A stretch of 64,000 bases of DNA from DASWTL01 sp035575925 (GTDB lineage: Bacteria; Bacteroidota; Bacteroidia; Sphingobacteriales; Sphingobacteriaceae). The first letter of the stretch is position 1, and the number at the start of each line of letters is the position of its first letter. The notes beneath the pieces are model-generated. The model was not told where the DNA came from, did not search any database, and saw only the letters and a program-made list of their open reading frames with translations. Both the position numbers and the translations under genes were made by a program. The DNA lies in the NCBI GenBank assembly GCA_035575925.1, contig DATLXK010000062.1, positions 87,480 to 151,479 on the forward strand, in the 5' to 3' direction. This document shows positions 18,632 through 28,466 of this stretch, piece by piece.

Positions 18632-18782
18632 ACAATTCTCACTAATGCAGCAAGGACAGTGAAAACGGCTAATAAGATTAAGGTTACTTCCTGAATAAAC
18701 CATATCAAACCGCACTAAAAATAAACAGCTCTCTCCTATATAATTACAGCTTAAACACTTCACTCCTATTTATACTTGAATT

Positions 18783-18806
18783 AAAAAAAAAGGTTTCTTT
18801 TTTTTT
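18783..18806. repeat. A9/T9 inverted homopolymer pair
   Basis: Nine A (18783-18791), a six-base spacer GGTTTC and nine T (18798-18806) form a perfect 9-base A:T hairpin 64 bases before the amidohydrolase start. It could end transcription from the small gene upstream or be a slippage-prone tract. Confidence 0.5.
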
Positions 18807-18869
18807 ATAAACCCTGAATCAAACAGAAACACGGTTTAGAGAATTTTGTAGAAAGATGAATATACTATC

Positions 18870-19973
18870 ATGAGATTTTTAAAAATAAAATACCACTATT
18901 TGTTGGCGTTACTTTTATGTACACAGTATGGATTAGCTCAGACCAGCAAGAGGATAGATTTTGAAACATATAATCCTCCATCTTCCCTTATCGTACCGGA
19001 ACACATAATTAAGCGAGCCAAATTTCCTTTCATTGATGTTCATAATCATCAAAACGATATGCCTAAACAAGATTTATCAGTTTTACTGCGTGAGATGGAT
19101 AGCCTGAATATGCGTGTAATGGTGAATTTAAGCGGAAGGGGTGGTGAACATTTAATCGGAGCAGTTTCTAATGCAAAGAAAGTAACGCCAAATCGTCTCA
19201 TCGTTTTCACAAATGTTAATTTTACAGGAGCGGGGACATCAGGCTGGTCACAAAAAGCAGTTAAACAGCTTGAAGCGGATGTAAAAGCAGGTGCTAAGGG
19301 CTTGAAAATATTTAAAAATTTAGGGTTCTCTTCTAAAGATAATGCAGGTAAAATAATTCAGGTTGATGATTCGCGGCTTGACCCGATTTGGTTAAAATGC
19401 AGTGAATTGGGCATTCCGGTTCTCATTCATACTGCAGATCCAAAACAGTTCTGGCAGGAACCAGGCCCAAATAATGAGCGCTGGTTGGAACTGCTTACAC
19501 AACCCGGCAGAAAACAAGATGATCCGAACGCTTTCTCGTGGAAAGAGCTAATTCAACAGCAGCATAACCTGATAAAAAAGCATCCAAATACTACTTTTAT
19601 TGCAGCTCATTTTGGATGGTATGGAAATGATCTTGATCTGCTTGGAAAGCTGCTCGATAATAATGCAAATATGAATGTGGAATTCGGAGCCATTATTGCT
19701 GAACTTGGACGACAGCCGCGCAGAGCCAGACAGTTTTTTGAGAAATATCAGGACCGGATATTATTCGGCAAAGATAGTTGGGTACCATCAGAATACGCAA
19801 CGTATTTTAGAGTTTTAGAAACCGATGATGAATATTTTCCGTACCACAAAAAGTACCACGCCTACTGGAAAATATATGGCATGGGCCTTAGTGATAACAT
19901 ATTAAAAAAAGTATATTACAAAAATGCACTTCGGATTATACCTGGGATTGATAAAACACAATTTCCTGATTAA
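18870..19973 (+). CDS. Exported amidohydrolase (metal-dependent TIM barrel)
   Basis: 367 residues with a signal peptide ending near GLAQ (about residue 24). The amidohydrolase-2 type barrel has its first metal site in FIDVHNHQND (about 54-63). It continues with GLKIFKNLG, LIHTADP, FIAAHFGWYG and the final Asp in FGKDSW. These are the usual His/His/His/Asp positions of the superfamily. The substrate is not deducible; related secreted proteins occur in Bacteroidota polysaccharide or aromatic ester loci. It is monocistronic and convergent with the methyltransferase gene. Confidence 0.85.
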   Translation: MRFLKIKYHYLLALLLCTQYGLAQTSKRIDFETYNPPSSLIVPEHIIKRAKFPFIDVHNHQNDMPKQDLSVLLREMDSLNMRVMVNLSGRGGEHLIGAVSNAKKVTPNRLIVFTNVNFTGAGTSGWSQKAVKQLEADVKAGAKGLKIFKNLGFSSKDNAGKIIQVDDSRLDPIWLKCSELGIPVLIHTADPKQFWQEPGPNNERWLELLTQPGRKQDDPNAFSWKELIQQQHNLIKKHPNTTFIAAHFGWYGNDLDLLGKLLDNNANMNVEFGAIIAELGRQPRRARQFFEKYQDRILFGKDSWVPSEYATYFRVLETDDEYFPYHKKYHAYWKIYGMGLSDNILKKVYYKNALRIIPGIDKTQFPD

Positions 19974-20013
19974 ATTCCAATATATGATACATTCTTTAAA
20001 ACTGTGTTTGATG

Positions 20014-20799
20014 CTAGTATTTTATCTTAAAATGTTCTTTGGCCATGCCTTTTTTAAAAAAAACCAATCCAATCCAGAACAGATCGATAGTAATAGTTAC
20101 TTGTGGGTGGCCTTTGATCTGGGTCCATGCTTCCTTCATTCCTTTGCTCCAATAAATATCATCAAAAATCATCACCGAACCTTCGTGAATCTTAGGGAGA
20201 ACTTGTTCAAAATAATTAAGAGTTGCTATTTTACGATGATTACCGTCAATAAATACAAAGTCGATTTTTTTTGTGTCAGCTATAATTTCAGGGAACAGGC
20301 TGTCGAAATCCCCTACCATAAGATCAACATTGTTAATGCCTAGTTTTTTTAAGTTTTCTGCAGCAACAGCTGCAGTTTCAGGGCAGCCTTCAATACTTGT
20401 AACTTTAGCCTGAGGTGCAGCAACTGCCAGATAAGAAGTGGTTAACCCCAAACAGGTTCCAAGTTCAATAATTGCTTCGGGAGAAAAATACTTAGCAACC
20501 CTGTATATAAGCTGAGCGAGCTTTGCAGGTTTTAAAGCATTTTTAGCCAATTGCTTAACCTGTTTTTGCTTATTGTTGTTGACGTGTGATCCGGCACCAA
20601 GATCAGTTATAGTAATAAATCGTTCGTCTTTAAAAAGATCTGCCCTCAGGGCTTCAATATTTAAATAATCCGCATTGGCACGAAAATCGTAAATAACTTC
20701 ATCAACCAGTTTATAAACAAACGGGGAATGTATTCCATGACGCGTTTTTGCAAATAGCGTGTGTTTAAAATAACCTTTAATCAATTCAATATTGAACAT
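20014..20799 (-). CDS. Class I SAM-dependent methyltransferase
   Basis: I use the ATG at 20799, two codons inside a frame that could open with TTG. About 261 residues. The Rossmann core starts at ELGTCLGLTTSYLA (the glycine-rich SAM loop), followed by VTSIEGCPETA with the acidic ribose ligand, VGDFDSLF and the IDFVFIDGNH / GSVMIFDDIYW segments seen in O-methyltransferase-like enzymes. The N-terminal GIHSPFVYKLV is typical of a Bacteroidota group annotated as class I methyltransferases. The substrate is unknown. Confidence 0.85.
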   Translation of the reverse strand: MFNIELIKGYFKHTLFAKTRHGIHSPFVYKLVDEVIYDFRANADYLNIEALRADLFKDERFITITDLGAGSHVNNNKQKQVKQLAKNALKPAKLAQLIYRVAKYFSPEAIIELGTCLGLTTSYLAVAAPQAKVTSIEGCPETAAVAAENLKKLGINNVDLMVGDFDSLFPEIIADTKKIDFVFIDGNHRKIATLNYFEQVLPKIHEGSVMIFDDIYWSKGMKEAWTQIKGHPQVTITIDLFWIGLVFFKKGMAKEHFKIKY

Positions 20800-20851
20800 T
20801 CTCAAAAGTAGATAAAGGATTTTACCTGAAGAATATTAAATTAGAAGTGAC

Positions 20852-21721
20852 ATGAGTAAGTATAGAGAAATAGATGCACTTATCCGTCTGCTGGACGACC
20901 GTGATGAAGAAGTTTACAGGCATGTAGAAGAAAAACTCATGTCTTATGGCCATGAGGTAATTGATTATCTGGAAAATGCCTGGGAAAAATCTTTTGATGC
21001 CTTACTTCAGGAACGTATAGAAAATCTTGTTCATAAAATCCAATTTCAGAATGTTAAGCGGGAGCTCGAACTTTGGTATATCGGAGGAGCTTTCGACCTG
21101 CTGCAGGGGCTTATAATTCTTAATAAATATCAATACCCGGATTTGGATGAGCAAAAGATCATTAACCAGGTAGAAATAATTAAACGTGACATCTGGTTAC
21201 AATTGATTTATGAAATGAGTGCGGTAGAAAAGGTAAAATTGATTAATCATGTACTTTATACCAACTACAGATTTTCAGGAAATACTACTAATCACCAGGA
21301 TCCCCAAAACTCGTATATCAGCCAGGTACTGGAAACTAAAAAGGGAAACCAAATTTTATTAGCGGCCATTTATTCTATTATTGCGCAGAAACTGGACATC
21401 CCTATATATGGAGTAAACCTGCCGCAACATTTTATATTAGCCTATCTTGATGAAGAACGCCGGTCTGAAATTGATAATGACGTGCTATTTTACATAAATG
21501 CTTTTAATAAGGGATTTATTTTTGGAAAACATGATGTAGATTCCTTTCTTAAACAATTAAAAATAACCCCTGACGCACGGTTTTATGAACCTTGCACCAA
21601 TACAGACATTATTAAAAGGGTTTTAAGAAACTTGGTATCATCCTATGATAAGGCAGGCTCGTTGGAAAAAGTCCTTGAAATAGAAGAGCTGCTATCTATT
21701 CTTGATTCGCATTTGCCGTAA
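20852..21721 (+). CDS. SirB1-family transglutaminase-like protein
   Basis: 289 residues, cytosolic. The first 75 residues are helical (possible HEAT-like repeats: LIRLLDDRDEEVYRHVEEKLM). Residues about 95-250 match the SirB1 transglutaminase-like region, with LETKKGNQILLAAIYSIIAQKLDIPIYGVNLPQHF. The catalytic Cys expected in an active transglutaminase is not visible at the KKGNQ position, so it is probably not an active enzyme of that type. The gene diverges from the methyltransferase gene and converges with prfB. Confidence 0.8.
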   Translation: MSKYREIDALIRLLDDRDEEVYRHVEEKLMSYGHEVIDYLENAWEKSFDALLQERIENLVHKIQFQNVKRELELWYIGGAFDLLQGLIILNKYQYPDLDEQKIINQVEIIKRDIWLQLIYEMSAVEKVKLINHVLYTNYRFSGNTTNHQDPQNSYISQVLETKKGNQILLAAIYSIIAQKLDIPIYGVNLPQHFILAYLDEERRSEIDNDVLFYINAFNKGFIFGKHDVDSFLKQLKITPDARFYEPCTNTDIIKRVLRNLVSSYDKAGSLEKVLEIEELLSILDSHLP

Positions 21722-21738
21722 TGTGAAAATGCGATATA

Positions 21739-22816
21739 TTAAAACTCCATCAAATAAGCTTTTAGAAATTCATTCAGTTCTCCATCAAGCACAGCCTGGG
21801 CATTTGAAGTTTCGTAATTTGTACGCAAATCTTTTACTAATTTATACGGATGAAGAACATAGTTCCTGATCTGCGAGCCCCATTCTATTTTTTTCTTATT
21901 TCCTTCAATGGCAGCTGTTGTTTCCATGCGTTTACGTATTTCCGCTTCATAAAGCTGTGATTTAAGCAAACGTATAGCATTCTCTTTATTCTGCAATTGA
22001 GATCTTGATTCCTGATTTTTTATAATAATTCCGGATGGTTTGTGATATAACCTGACAGCAGTTTCTACTTTATTTACATTCTGTCCGCCTGCTCCGCCTG
22101 AACGGAAGGTTTCAAATTCTATTTCCGCAGGGTTAACTTCTATCTCAATGGTATCATCAACTAAAGGATATACATAAACTGATGCAAATGAAGTATGGCG
22201 CTTTGCATTCGAGTCAAACGGCGAGATACGAACCAGGCGGTGTACACCATTTTCACCTTTAAGATATCCATAAGCGAAATCGCCTTCAAACTGAATGGTA
22301 ACCGATTTAATGCCTGCTACTTCGCCCTCCTGCGAGTCCTGCTCGCTTACCTTAAATCCGTTTTTCTCGCCCCACATGATGTACATACGCATCAGCATTT
22401 GCGCCCAGTCGCAGCTCTCTGTGCCTCCGGCACCTGCCGTGATCTGCATAACGGCATATAACTGATCTTCCTCAGAACTTAACATGTTCTTGAATTCCAG
22501 TTCTTCAATAATTTTTACCGCAGAATCAAATTGATCACGCAGATCATCCTGAGTCGCATCTCCGGACTGGAAAAAACTGAGCATAACTGCTGTATCTTCC
22601 GCTGCCGAATCAGCTTCATTAAACGAGTCAATCCAAGTTTTCTTAACCTTTATAGCCTGGAGAGATTTTTCTGCATCCTTAGGATTATCCCAGAAATTAG
22701 GATTTAGCGTTAAGCTTTCGTCATATTTTAATTCATCAACCTTCTTGCCGATGTCAAAGATGCCTCCTCAGGGCTGTTACTCTGTCCCTTAAATCCTGAA
22801 CTTGTTCTTTAGTCAT
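21739..22816 (-). CDS. prfB: Peptide chain release factor 2, with programmed +1 frameshift
   Basis: RF2 ends translation at UGA and UAA. The body in the second frame holds the SPF stop-recognition tripeptide (RISPFDSNAK) and the GGQ catalytic motif (AGGQNVNK). The first frame starts at the ATG at 22816 (MTKEQVQDLRDRVTALRRHL) and runs into UGA at 22756-22754. Skipping one base there joins it to DIGKKVDELKYDESLTLNPNF and on to the end, giving about 358 residues, the normal length. The shift site has AGGAGG, three bases, CUU UGA C. This is the classical autoregulation by which low RF2 raises its own synthesis. Annotating only the second frame would lose about 77 residues. Confidence 0.96.
22753..22768 (-). 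promoter_or_regulatory. prfB recoding site (AGGAGG + CUU UGA C)
   Basis: Reading the minus strand: AGGAGG at 22768-22763, CAT, the slippery CTT at 22759-22757, the in-frame TGA at 22756-22754 and a C at 22753. Spacing between the anti-SD complement and CTT is three bases, as in the known RF2 frameshift cassette. Confidence 0.95.
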
Positions 22817-22885
22817 GTTGCAAAAATAGAAAAATAAGTACGCGGAGTACCATGAACTATTTTAAATAAGAACTGTTTATAGAAT

Positions 22886-23644
22886 ATGTTAAACAGATAC
22901 TTTTTAATGATCGTTTTTTCAATTTTACTTATGGAATGTACTCAAAAAGTGAAGTTTAATCGTCCGCCGGATGAGGTTGTAGATACCAGTATAATCAATT
23001 CAACCCTTATTCCACCGTATACCATTGACAGAAATTTTACCGTTTTTAAAGGTTTATATATTTCAGGAAATGATGTAAGTACATTCCGTGATTGTAAAAC
23101 TGGTAAAATATACTGGATAACTGACAGCAGTGGAAAGATGACTAAAATGTACTCAGATATCGGCAGATACCCTGCTTACCCATATGAAAGTGTTTATGCT
23201 GAGATTACAGGGTATTTAAAAGGGAAGTCAAAGCGCGGCCTTGCTTCTAAATATGAAAATGAACTGATTGTAAAATCAATAGAGAAGTTAGAAGGAAAAA
23301 GCTTTAATACGGGGTGTTATCCTTATGAATTTATAGCCCTTGGAAATGAGCCGTTTTGGTCTGTTGATATTATTCCCGCAGAAAATAGAATTGTTTTAAA
23401 AGATGTGGGGACAGACAAAGCTTATGAGTTCCCGTACAAAAAAGCGATCGTTACCGGAGATATTCATAAATATGAGGTGTCTAATTCTAAAAATGATAAA
23501 CTGACACTAATTATACGAAAGCAGAATTGCAATGATGGGATGTCTGAACGTGAGTATTTCTATGCGGCTTCATTAACTATTAATGGCAGATCATTAAAGG
23601 GATGCGCTATCCGAAAAGGCGATCAGTTAAAAGGCAATCCCTGA
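22886..23644 (+). CDS. Probable lipoprotein with COG3650-like C-terminal domain
   Basis: 252 residues. A hydrophobic N-terminus (MLNRYFLMIVFSILLMEC) suggests an exported protein; the Cys could be lipidated but MEC is not a standard lipobox. The middle part (about 45-130) may be an NlpE-like barrel. The C-terminal part has the run FIALGNEPFWSVDI, then CNDGMSEREYFYAASLTINGR and LKGCA, which matches the domain found in COG3650 predicted membrane proteins. It may bind or sense something in the envelope; the function is unknown. Confidence 0.75.
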   Translation: MLNRYFLMIVFSILLMECTQKVKFNRPPDEVVDTSIINSTLIPPYTIDRNFTVFKGLYISGNDVSTFRDCKTGKIYWITDSSGKMTKMYSDIGRYPAYPYESVYAEITGYLKGKSKRGLASKYENELIVKSIEKLEGKSFNTGCYPYEFIALGNEPFWSVDIIPAENRIVLKDVGTDKAYEFPYKKAIVTGDIHKYEVSNSKNDKLTLIIRKQNCNDGMSEREYFYAASLTINGRSLKGCAIRKGDQLKGNP

Positions 23645-23849
23645 ACACACAACTCTTTGATCTGGGGTCAGAAAATGAACGAGGCACTAAGGATGCAGGG
23701 TCAATTTTCACTATACATCCCTTTTTACTGGCATTTCCTGAATGAGAAGGGCTTAAAAGAGCGATTAAAAACAATAATCCAAGGATTCCGGAAAGGAAAA
23801 TAAAAAGCCTTTTAAAAACCCTTTCCTGCTTTCTGATTGCTTCTGTCAT
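23607..23849 (-). CDS. Possible small membrane protein
   Basis: 80 residues starting MTEAIRKQERVFKRLF, then a hydrophobic span (about 14-32). The N-terminal half looks real; the C-terminal half overlaps the end of the convergent lipoprotein gene by 38 bases, and its composition (PRSFSDPRSKSCVF) is less convincing. No family recognised. It could be a short gene or a chance frame. Confidence 0.35.
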   Translation of the reverse strand: MTEAIRKQERVFKRLFIFLSGILGLLFLIALLSPSHSGNASKKGCIVKIDPASLVPRSFSDPRSKSCVFRDCLLTDRLFG

Positions 23850-23936
23850 CGTAATAACTTTTGGTTCACAAAGCTATTACCTTTTTTCTTACGTTTTAAA
23901 TTATTAACATATTTTAACACAGTACTTTAACATCAG

Positions 23937-25337
23937 CTAAAAACCATCTGCTTTTATCTGCTTTTCAATAACAGTCCCCAACTTTCCGGCAATTTCTTTT
24001 ATTTCTGCAGCCTTACCAATCAGAACAAACTGGAGTTTATCTTTTGTAAAATATGTATTGATAATCTGCTTAACCTTCATTGCTGTGAGCTCATTTACAT
24101 TTTTTTCAAAATTATTAATGTATGATTCATCGTAATCATACCAGAACATGGAAGTTAATAGGCCTGCAAGCTGACCAGAAGTTTCGAATTTGGGTGGCAG
24201 TAACCCCTTAACATAATTCTTTGCAGACGTAAGATTCTCTTCGTTTATACCTTTGGAATGCAAGGTATTAAGTACCTCCAATGCTTTATTGATTGCAGGC
24301 CCGGTAGTTTTGTTTGCTGTAAAAGTGGAAATTGCAAACGTGCCGGAATTTTTTAATGTGGAGAAACGGCTGTTTGCACCATAGGTTAAACCTGAATTTA
24401 CCCTGAGTTCGTCATTAAGCATGGAAGTAAACCTGCCTCCAAAAACTGTATTTACTACATCAATTGCTACATAATCAGGATTATTCCGACTAATTCCTAA
24501 TCCCCCGATAAGAAAAGTAGTTTCACGTGCATCTTCTTTATTAACCAACAATACCCTTGCTGATGCAGGTACAGCAACAGGCTGAGAAGCCAGGTTTTGC
24601 TGGCGTGTTCCTTTCCTCCATTCAGCAAATAATTTACTTGCTTTAGCTTTCATTTCCTTTGTATCAAAATCACCCACTATAGCAATTGCTGAACCGGTAG
24701 CTGAATAATTTGCGCTGTAAAAGCTTTTCAGATCTTCGACAGTAAATTTATTTATAGTTAGCGGGCTTCCGCTTACAGGGTTGCCATATACATGATCACC
24801 GAAAATCAGTTTATCATAATAAGAATTAATAACAGAGCGCGGGCTTTCCTTTGCCTGTTCTAACCCTACCAATACACGCTTCTTTTCCTTTGCAAACTCT
24901 TCAGCATTAAAGGTGGGATTAATAAGTATTTCTTTGATTATAGGTAGAATTTTATCCTGATCTTTGGATGCAAATTTAGCTGATAATCCTGCAGATTCTT
25001 TTGAGGCATACGTCTCAAGATTAGCCCCTGCAAAATCAAGCTCATCTTCTATTAAGTTTTTAGTATAACTTTTTGTGCCAAATTGCAAAGCAGAAGCAGT
25101 TAAAGAAGCCAGACCAGCTTTGGGACCATCATAAATTGCGCCGGCAGGGATGATTACAGATAAACTAATAGTAGGAACTTCATGCTGCTCCATCAGGTAA
25201 ATAGTCAGGCCGTTTGAAAGTGTAAACTTCTCATATGCCGGGACTTTAAAAGTATTCGAATTAGATTGGGCATACAAAGCGTTACCGGCTAAAACGGCGA
25301 AGACAGCTATTACTATATTTTTGATCGTTTTTCCCAT
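23937..25337 (-). CDS. M16 peptidase-like protein, non-catalytic partner
   Basis: 466 residues with signal peptide (cleavage near NALYAQ). Two M16 halves are visible; the first lacks the HxxEH zinc motif at the expected place (GLASLTASALQFGTKSY). So it resembles the beta-type partner of a heterodimer, like the mitochondrial processing peptidase alpha subunit or Sphingomonas-type M16 pairs. The second half has GGRFTSMLNDELRVNSGLTYGA, with the Arg/Tyr typical of M16. It starts 3 bases after the stop of the catalytic partner gene, so the two are coexpressed and probably form a periplasmic dimer. Confidence 0.9.
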   Translation of the reverse strand: MGKTIKNIVIAVFAVLAGNALYAQSNSNTFKVPAYEKFTLSNGLTIYLMEQHEVPTISLSVIIPAGAIYDGPKAGLASLTASALQFGTKSYTKNLIEDELDFAGANLETYASKESAGLSAKFASKDQDKILPIIKEILINPTFNAEEFAKEKKRVLVGLEQAKESPRSVINSYYDKLIFGDHVYGNPVSGSPLTINKFTVEDLKSFYSANYSATGSAIAIVGDFDTKEMKAKASKLFAEWRKGTRQQNLASQPVAVPASARVLLVNKEDARETTFLIGGLGISRNNPDYVAIDVVNTVFGGRFTSMLNDELRVNSGLTYGANSRFSTLKNSGTFAISTFTANKTTGPAINKALEVLNTLHSKGINEENLTSAKNYVKGLLPPKFETSGQLAGLLTSMFWYDYDESYINNFEKNVNELTAMKVKQIINTYFTKDKLQFVLIGKAAEIKEIAGKLGTVIEKQIKADGF

Positions 25338-25340
25338 GGT

Positions 25341-26654
25341 CTAATCTTCTACATTCTGTTTTAAAACACCTACTGTTCTGTTTGATTTTTTCAAGTATTC
25401 ATTAGCAACCCGCTTTACATCAGCAACAGTTACCTTATTATATTCTGCAGGCGCATTATACATTTTTTTATAATCGCTAAAGAACACCTCATAGGTGCCA
25501 ATATTATTTGATTTTCCGTTTATAGTTTCTATCTGATTATAAAACTCCATTAGCTTTTGATTCTTAACCTTTTGGAGCTCACGATCAGTAATACCGTCTT
25601 TTTTAATTTTTTCAATTTCTTCATAAACGGCATTCTCAATATCGGCTTCTTTTGAAGTTTTTGCGCTTACGGCATATAGCTCGAATAAAGTTGGATCAAA
25701 GCTTTCTGAATAGCTGGTAAATACGCTCGTAGCCAGTTGCTTTTTATCCACCAATGCAGAATATAAACGCGAGGAATTTCCGTTTGAAAGAATGGAGCTC
25801 AGAATACTCAAAGCATAAAAGTCTTTGTGTTTGGCTTCAGGCACATGATAAGCTATCATCATATACGGAGTGGCAACTTCCTTTTTAACCGTTATTCTTC
25901 GCTCCCCGGTTTGAGGCGGCTCAACCAGGTGTACTCCTTTGGGATCATTCCTGGATGGAATGGGTTCCATATATTTTTCAGCCAGTTGTTTAACATCATT
26001 AACCTTTACATTTCCTGAAATAACAACCACACAGTTATTGGGAGCATAATAAGTTCGAAAATATTTTTCAAGGTCCTCTTTCGTCCAATTCTTAATGTCT
26101 TCTTCATATCCTATAACCGACCAGCCATACGGGTGTTCTGTATACGCAGTGGCATTTACCGCCTCGCTGAGCATTCTCCAGGGAGAATTTTCCAGTCCGG
26201 TGCTGCGTTCTGATAACACTACACCACGTTCACTCCTAACCATTCCGGTATCAATGTTCAGACTTGCAATCCGGTCTGATTCCAGATCAAACATTACTTC
26301 CAGTTTGGAAGCCGGAAACCAGTCTGTGTATACAGTCACATCCGATGTGGTATAAGCATTATTGGATCCCCCATTATATTCCATTACCCGGTCAAACATT
26401 TTAGGTCCATATTTCTTTGAACCATTAAACATCATATGTTCAAAAAAATGTGAAAGGCCCGTAATTCCCGGATGCTCATTTCTTGACCCCACTTTGTAAA
26501 ACAAATACATATTTGCGTTCGGGATGGAGTTATCCTCGAGCACCAGGAATTTCATTCCGTTTTTGAGCGTAAAGGTTTTAACATCATCAGCTTTTGTTTG
26601 AGCAAACAAAGGCATTGTATAAAAAAGCAACATAAAAATTGAAAGTCTTCTCAT
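25341..26654 (-). CDS. M16 zinc peptidase, catalytic subunit
   Basis: 437 residues, signal peptide MRRLSIFMLLFYTMPLFAQ. The inverted zinc motif HFFEH is at about residues 64-68 (GLSHFFEHMMFNG), with the third ligand Glu expected in the ERGVVLSERST helix about 75 residues on. Family members degrade short peptides in the periplasm. First gene of a two-gene operon with the non-catalytic subunit. No promoter of the TAnnTTTG type is evident in the 100 bases between it and pgi, which diverges. Confidence 0.93.
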   Translation of the reverse strand: MRRLSIFMLLFYTMPLFAQTKADDVKTFTLKNGMKFLVLEDNSIPNANMYLFYKVGSRNEHPGITGLSHFFEHMMFNGSKKYGPKMFDRVMEYNGGSNNAYTTSDVTVYTDWFPASKLEVMFDLESDRIASLNIDTGMVRSERGVVLSERSTGLENSPWRMLSEAVNATAYTEHPYGWSVIGYEEDIKNWTKEDLEKYFRTYYAPNNCVVVISGNVKVNDVKQLAEKYMEPIPSRNDPKGVHLVEPPQTGERRITVKKEVATPYMMIAYHVPEAKHKDFYALSILSSILSNGNSSRLYSALVDKKQLATSVFTSYSESFDPTLFELYAVSAKTSKEADIENAVYEEIEKIKKDGITDRELQKVKNQKLMEFYNQIETINGKSNNIGTYEVFFSDYKKMYNAPAEYNKVTVADVKRVANEYLKKSNRTVGVLKQNVED

Positions 26655-26754
26655 ATTCTATTTTTTTACCTAAAAGGAAAAGCTCTACAATTTAGCAGAT
26701 AAAATTTAATTTTACTTCATAACTATTAAAAAGGCAACGCTTATATTTTAAAAT

Positions 26755-28401
26755 ATGTTACCAAGAAAGAGTTTTATAGAAACAGCAGCATTTAAGGAAC
26801 TTCAGAAACACTTTGAAGACATAGAAAGCACTTTGCTTAAAGATTTGTTTTCAGATTCCAACCGTTTTAGTGAATTCAGTATACGTTTTGAGGATGTTTT
26901 ACTTGATTATTCCAAAAACAACATTACATCCGACACCAAAAAATTACTAATTGCCCTTGCGGAAGAATGTGAATTAAAAGAAGCCATTGAGGCTATGTTT
27001 AATGGTGAAAAAATCAATGAAACCGAGGGGCGGGCGGTATTACATACAGCATTAAGAAATCCATTTCCTTCCGGAGTTTTTACTGATGAAAAAGATATTA
27101 TGCCTGATATCCACCTGGTATTGGGAAAAATAGAAAAATTTACAAATTCTGTAATAAATGGCGATTGGAAAGGATATACGGATAAGCCAATAACAGATAT
27201 TGTCAATATCGGCATAGGGGGGTCTGACCTTGGCCCTGTAATGGTTACAGAAGCATTAAAACCATATAAAAATCATCTTAACCTGCATTTTGTTTCTAAT
27301 GTAGATGGCAGTCACATTGCCGAGGCGCTTAAAAAGGTTAACCCTGCAACTACCTTATTCCTGATCGCATCTAAAACATTCACAACTCAGGAAACCATGG
27401 CGAATGCACATACAGCCAGGCTTTGGCTCCTGCAACATGGCGCTTCTGAAACTGATGTGGCCAAACATTTTGCAGCATTATCTACTAATGAAAAGGCAGT
27501 GAGCGAATTCGGTATTGATACTGAAAACATGTTTGGTTTTTGGGATTGGGTAGGTGGAAGATATTCATTGTGGAGCGCAATCGGAACTTCTATTGCCTTA
27601 GGGATTGGATTTGAAAATTTCCGTAAATTATTAAATGGAGCCTACTCCATGGACAATCATTTCCGTAAGACGGAGTTTGAAAACAACATACCCGTAATTC
27701 TGGCTTTGGTTGGCATATGGTACAATAATTTTTTCGGAGCCGAGAGTCATGCTATCCTCCCTTATGATCAATACATGCACCGATTTGCCGCCTATTTCCA
27801 GCAGGGCGATATGGAAAGCAACGGCAAATATATTGACAGAGATGGACATATCATTGATTACCAAACCGGGCCTATTATCTGGGGAGAGCCTGGCACAAAC
27901 GGACAGCATGCTTTCTACCAACTCATTCATCAGGGAACCAAATTAATTCCGTCAGATTTTATTGCTCCGGCTCAATCTCATAACCCAACCGGTGAACACC
28001 ATCAGCTTCTGCTCTCTAATTTTTTTGCTCAAACCCAGGCTTTAATGAACGGGAAAGAATTAGAAACAGTAATTAAAGAGTTGATAGCACAGGGAAAATC
28101 AGATGAGGAGATAACAACACTTGCCCCTTTTAAGGTCTTTACAGGTAACAGGCCTACGAATTCAATCCTTGTAAAAAAAATAACGCCCTATGTTTTGGGA
28201 CAGCTGATAGCTATGTATGAGCATAAAATATTCGTCCAGGGCGTGATCTGGAATATTTTTAGTTTCGACCAATGGGGTGTTGAATTAGGGAAACAACTTG
28301 CCGGTGAGATTTTGCCTGAGTTAAAAGGCAACCAGACTGTAGAAACCCATGATCCGTCAACAAATGGCTTAATTAACCAGTATAAGGCCTGGAGGGAATA
28401 A
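26755..28401 (+). CDS. pgi: Glucose-6-phosphate isomerase
   Basis: Interconverts glucose 6-phosphate and fructose 6-phosphate in glycolysis. 548 residues, the size of the long (E. coli/eukaryote-like) form. Visible signatures: NIGIGGSDLGPVMVTEAL, FGFWDWVGGRYSLWSAIG, GEHHQLLLSNFFAQT, and the C-terminal family signature SFDQWGVELGKQLA, which includes the sugar-phosphate contacts. It is cytosolic and stands alone. Confidence 0.97.
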   Translation: MLPRKSFIETAAFKELQKHFEDIESTLLKDLFSDSNRFSEFSIRFEDVLLDYSKNNITSDTKKLLIALAEECELKEAIEAMFNGEKINETEGRAVLHTALRNPFPSGVFTDEKDIMPDIHLVLGKIEKFTNSVINGDWKGYTDKPITDIVNIGIGGSDLGPVMVTEALKPYKNHLNLHFVSNVDGSHIAEALKKVNPATTLFLIASKTFTTQETMANAHTARLWLLQHGASETDVAKHFAALSTNEKAVSEFGIDTENMFGFWDWVGGRYSLWSAIGTSIALGIGFENFRKLLNGAYSMDNHFRKTEFENNIPVILALVGIWYNNFFGAESHAILPYDQYMHRFAAYFQQGDMESNGKYIDRDGHIIDYQTGPIIWGEPGTNGQHAFYQLIHQGTKLIPSDFIAPAQSHNPTGEHHQLLLSNFFAQTQALMNGKELETVIKELIAQGKSDEEITTLAPFKVFTGNRPTNSILVKKITPYVLGQLIAMYEHKIFVQGVIWNIFSFDQWGVELGKQLAGEILPELKGNQTVETHDPSTNGLINQYKAWRE

Positions 28402-28466
28402 AGAAAAGGCTAGTGAAACATGCTAACATTACCTGAAATCGGGATGCACATTATAAATTATTTGCA

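Noticed and set aside
18402..18635. Minus-strand frame of 77 codons opposite the small gene at 18395-18631
   Set aside because: Nearly the same span on the opposite strand; I kept the plus frame, but neither has a known family, so the choice is weak.
19924..20343. Plus-strand frame of 139 codons after the amidohydrolase
   Set aside because: Overlaps the methyltransferase gene on the other strand, whose SAM motifs are clear; this frame has no family and an odd Cys/Phe-rich composition.
20803..20810. TACTTTTG box just before the methyltransferase gene (minus strand)
   Set aside because: It is four bases from the ATG and has no -33 partner; probably chance.
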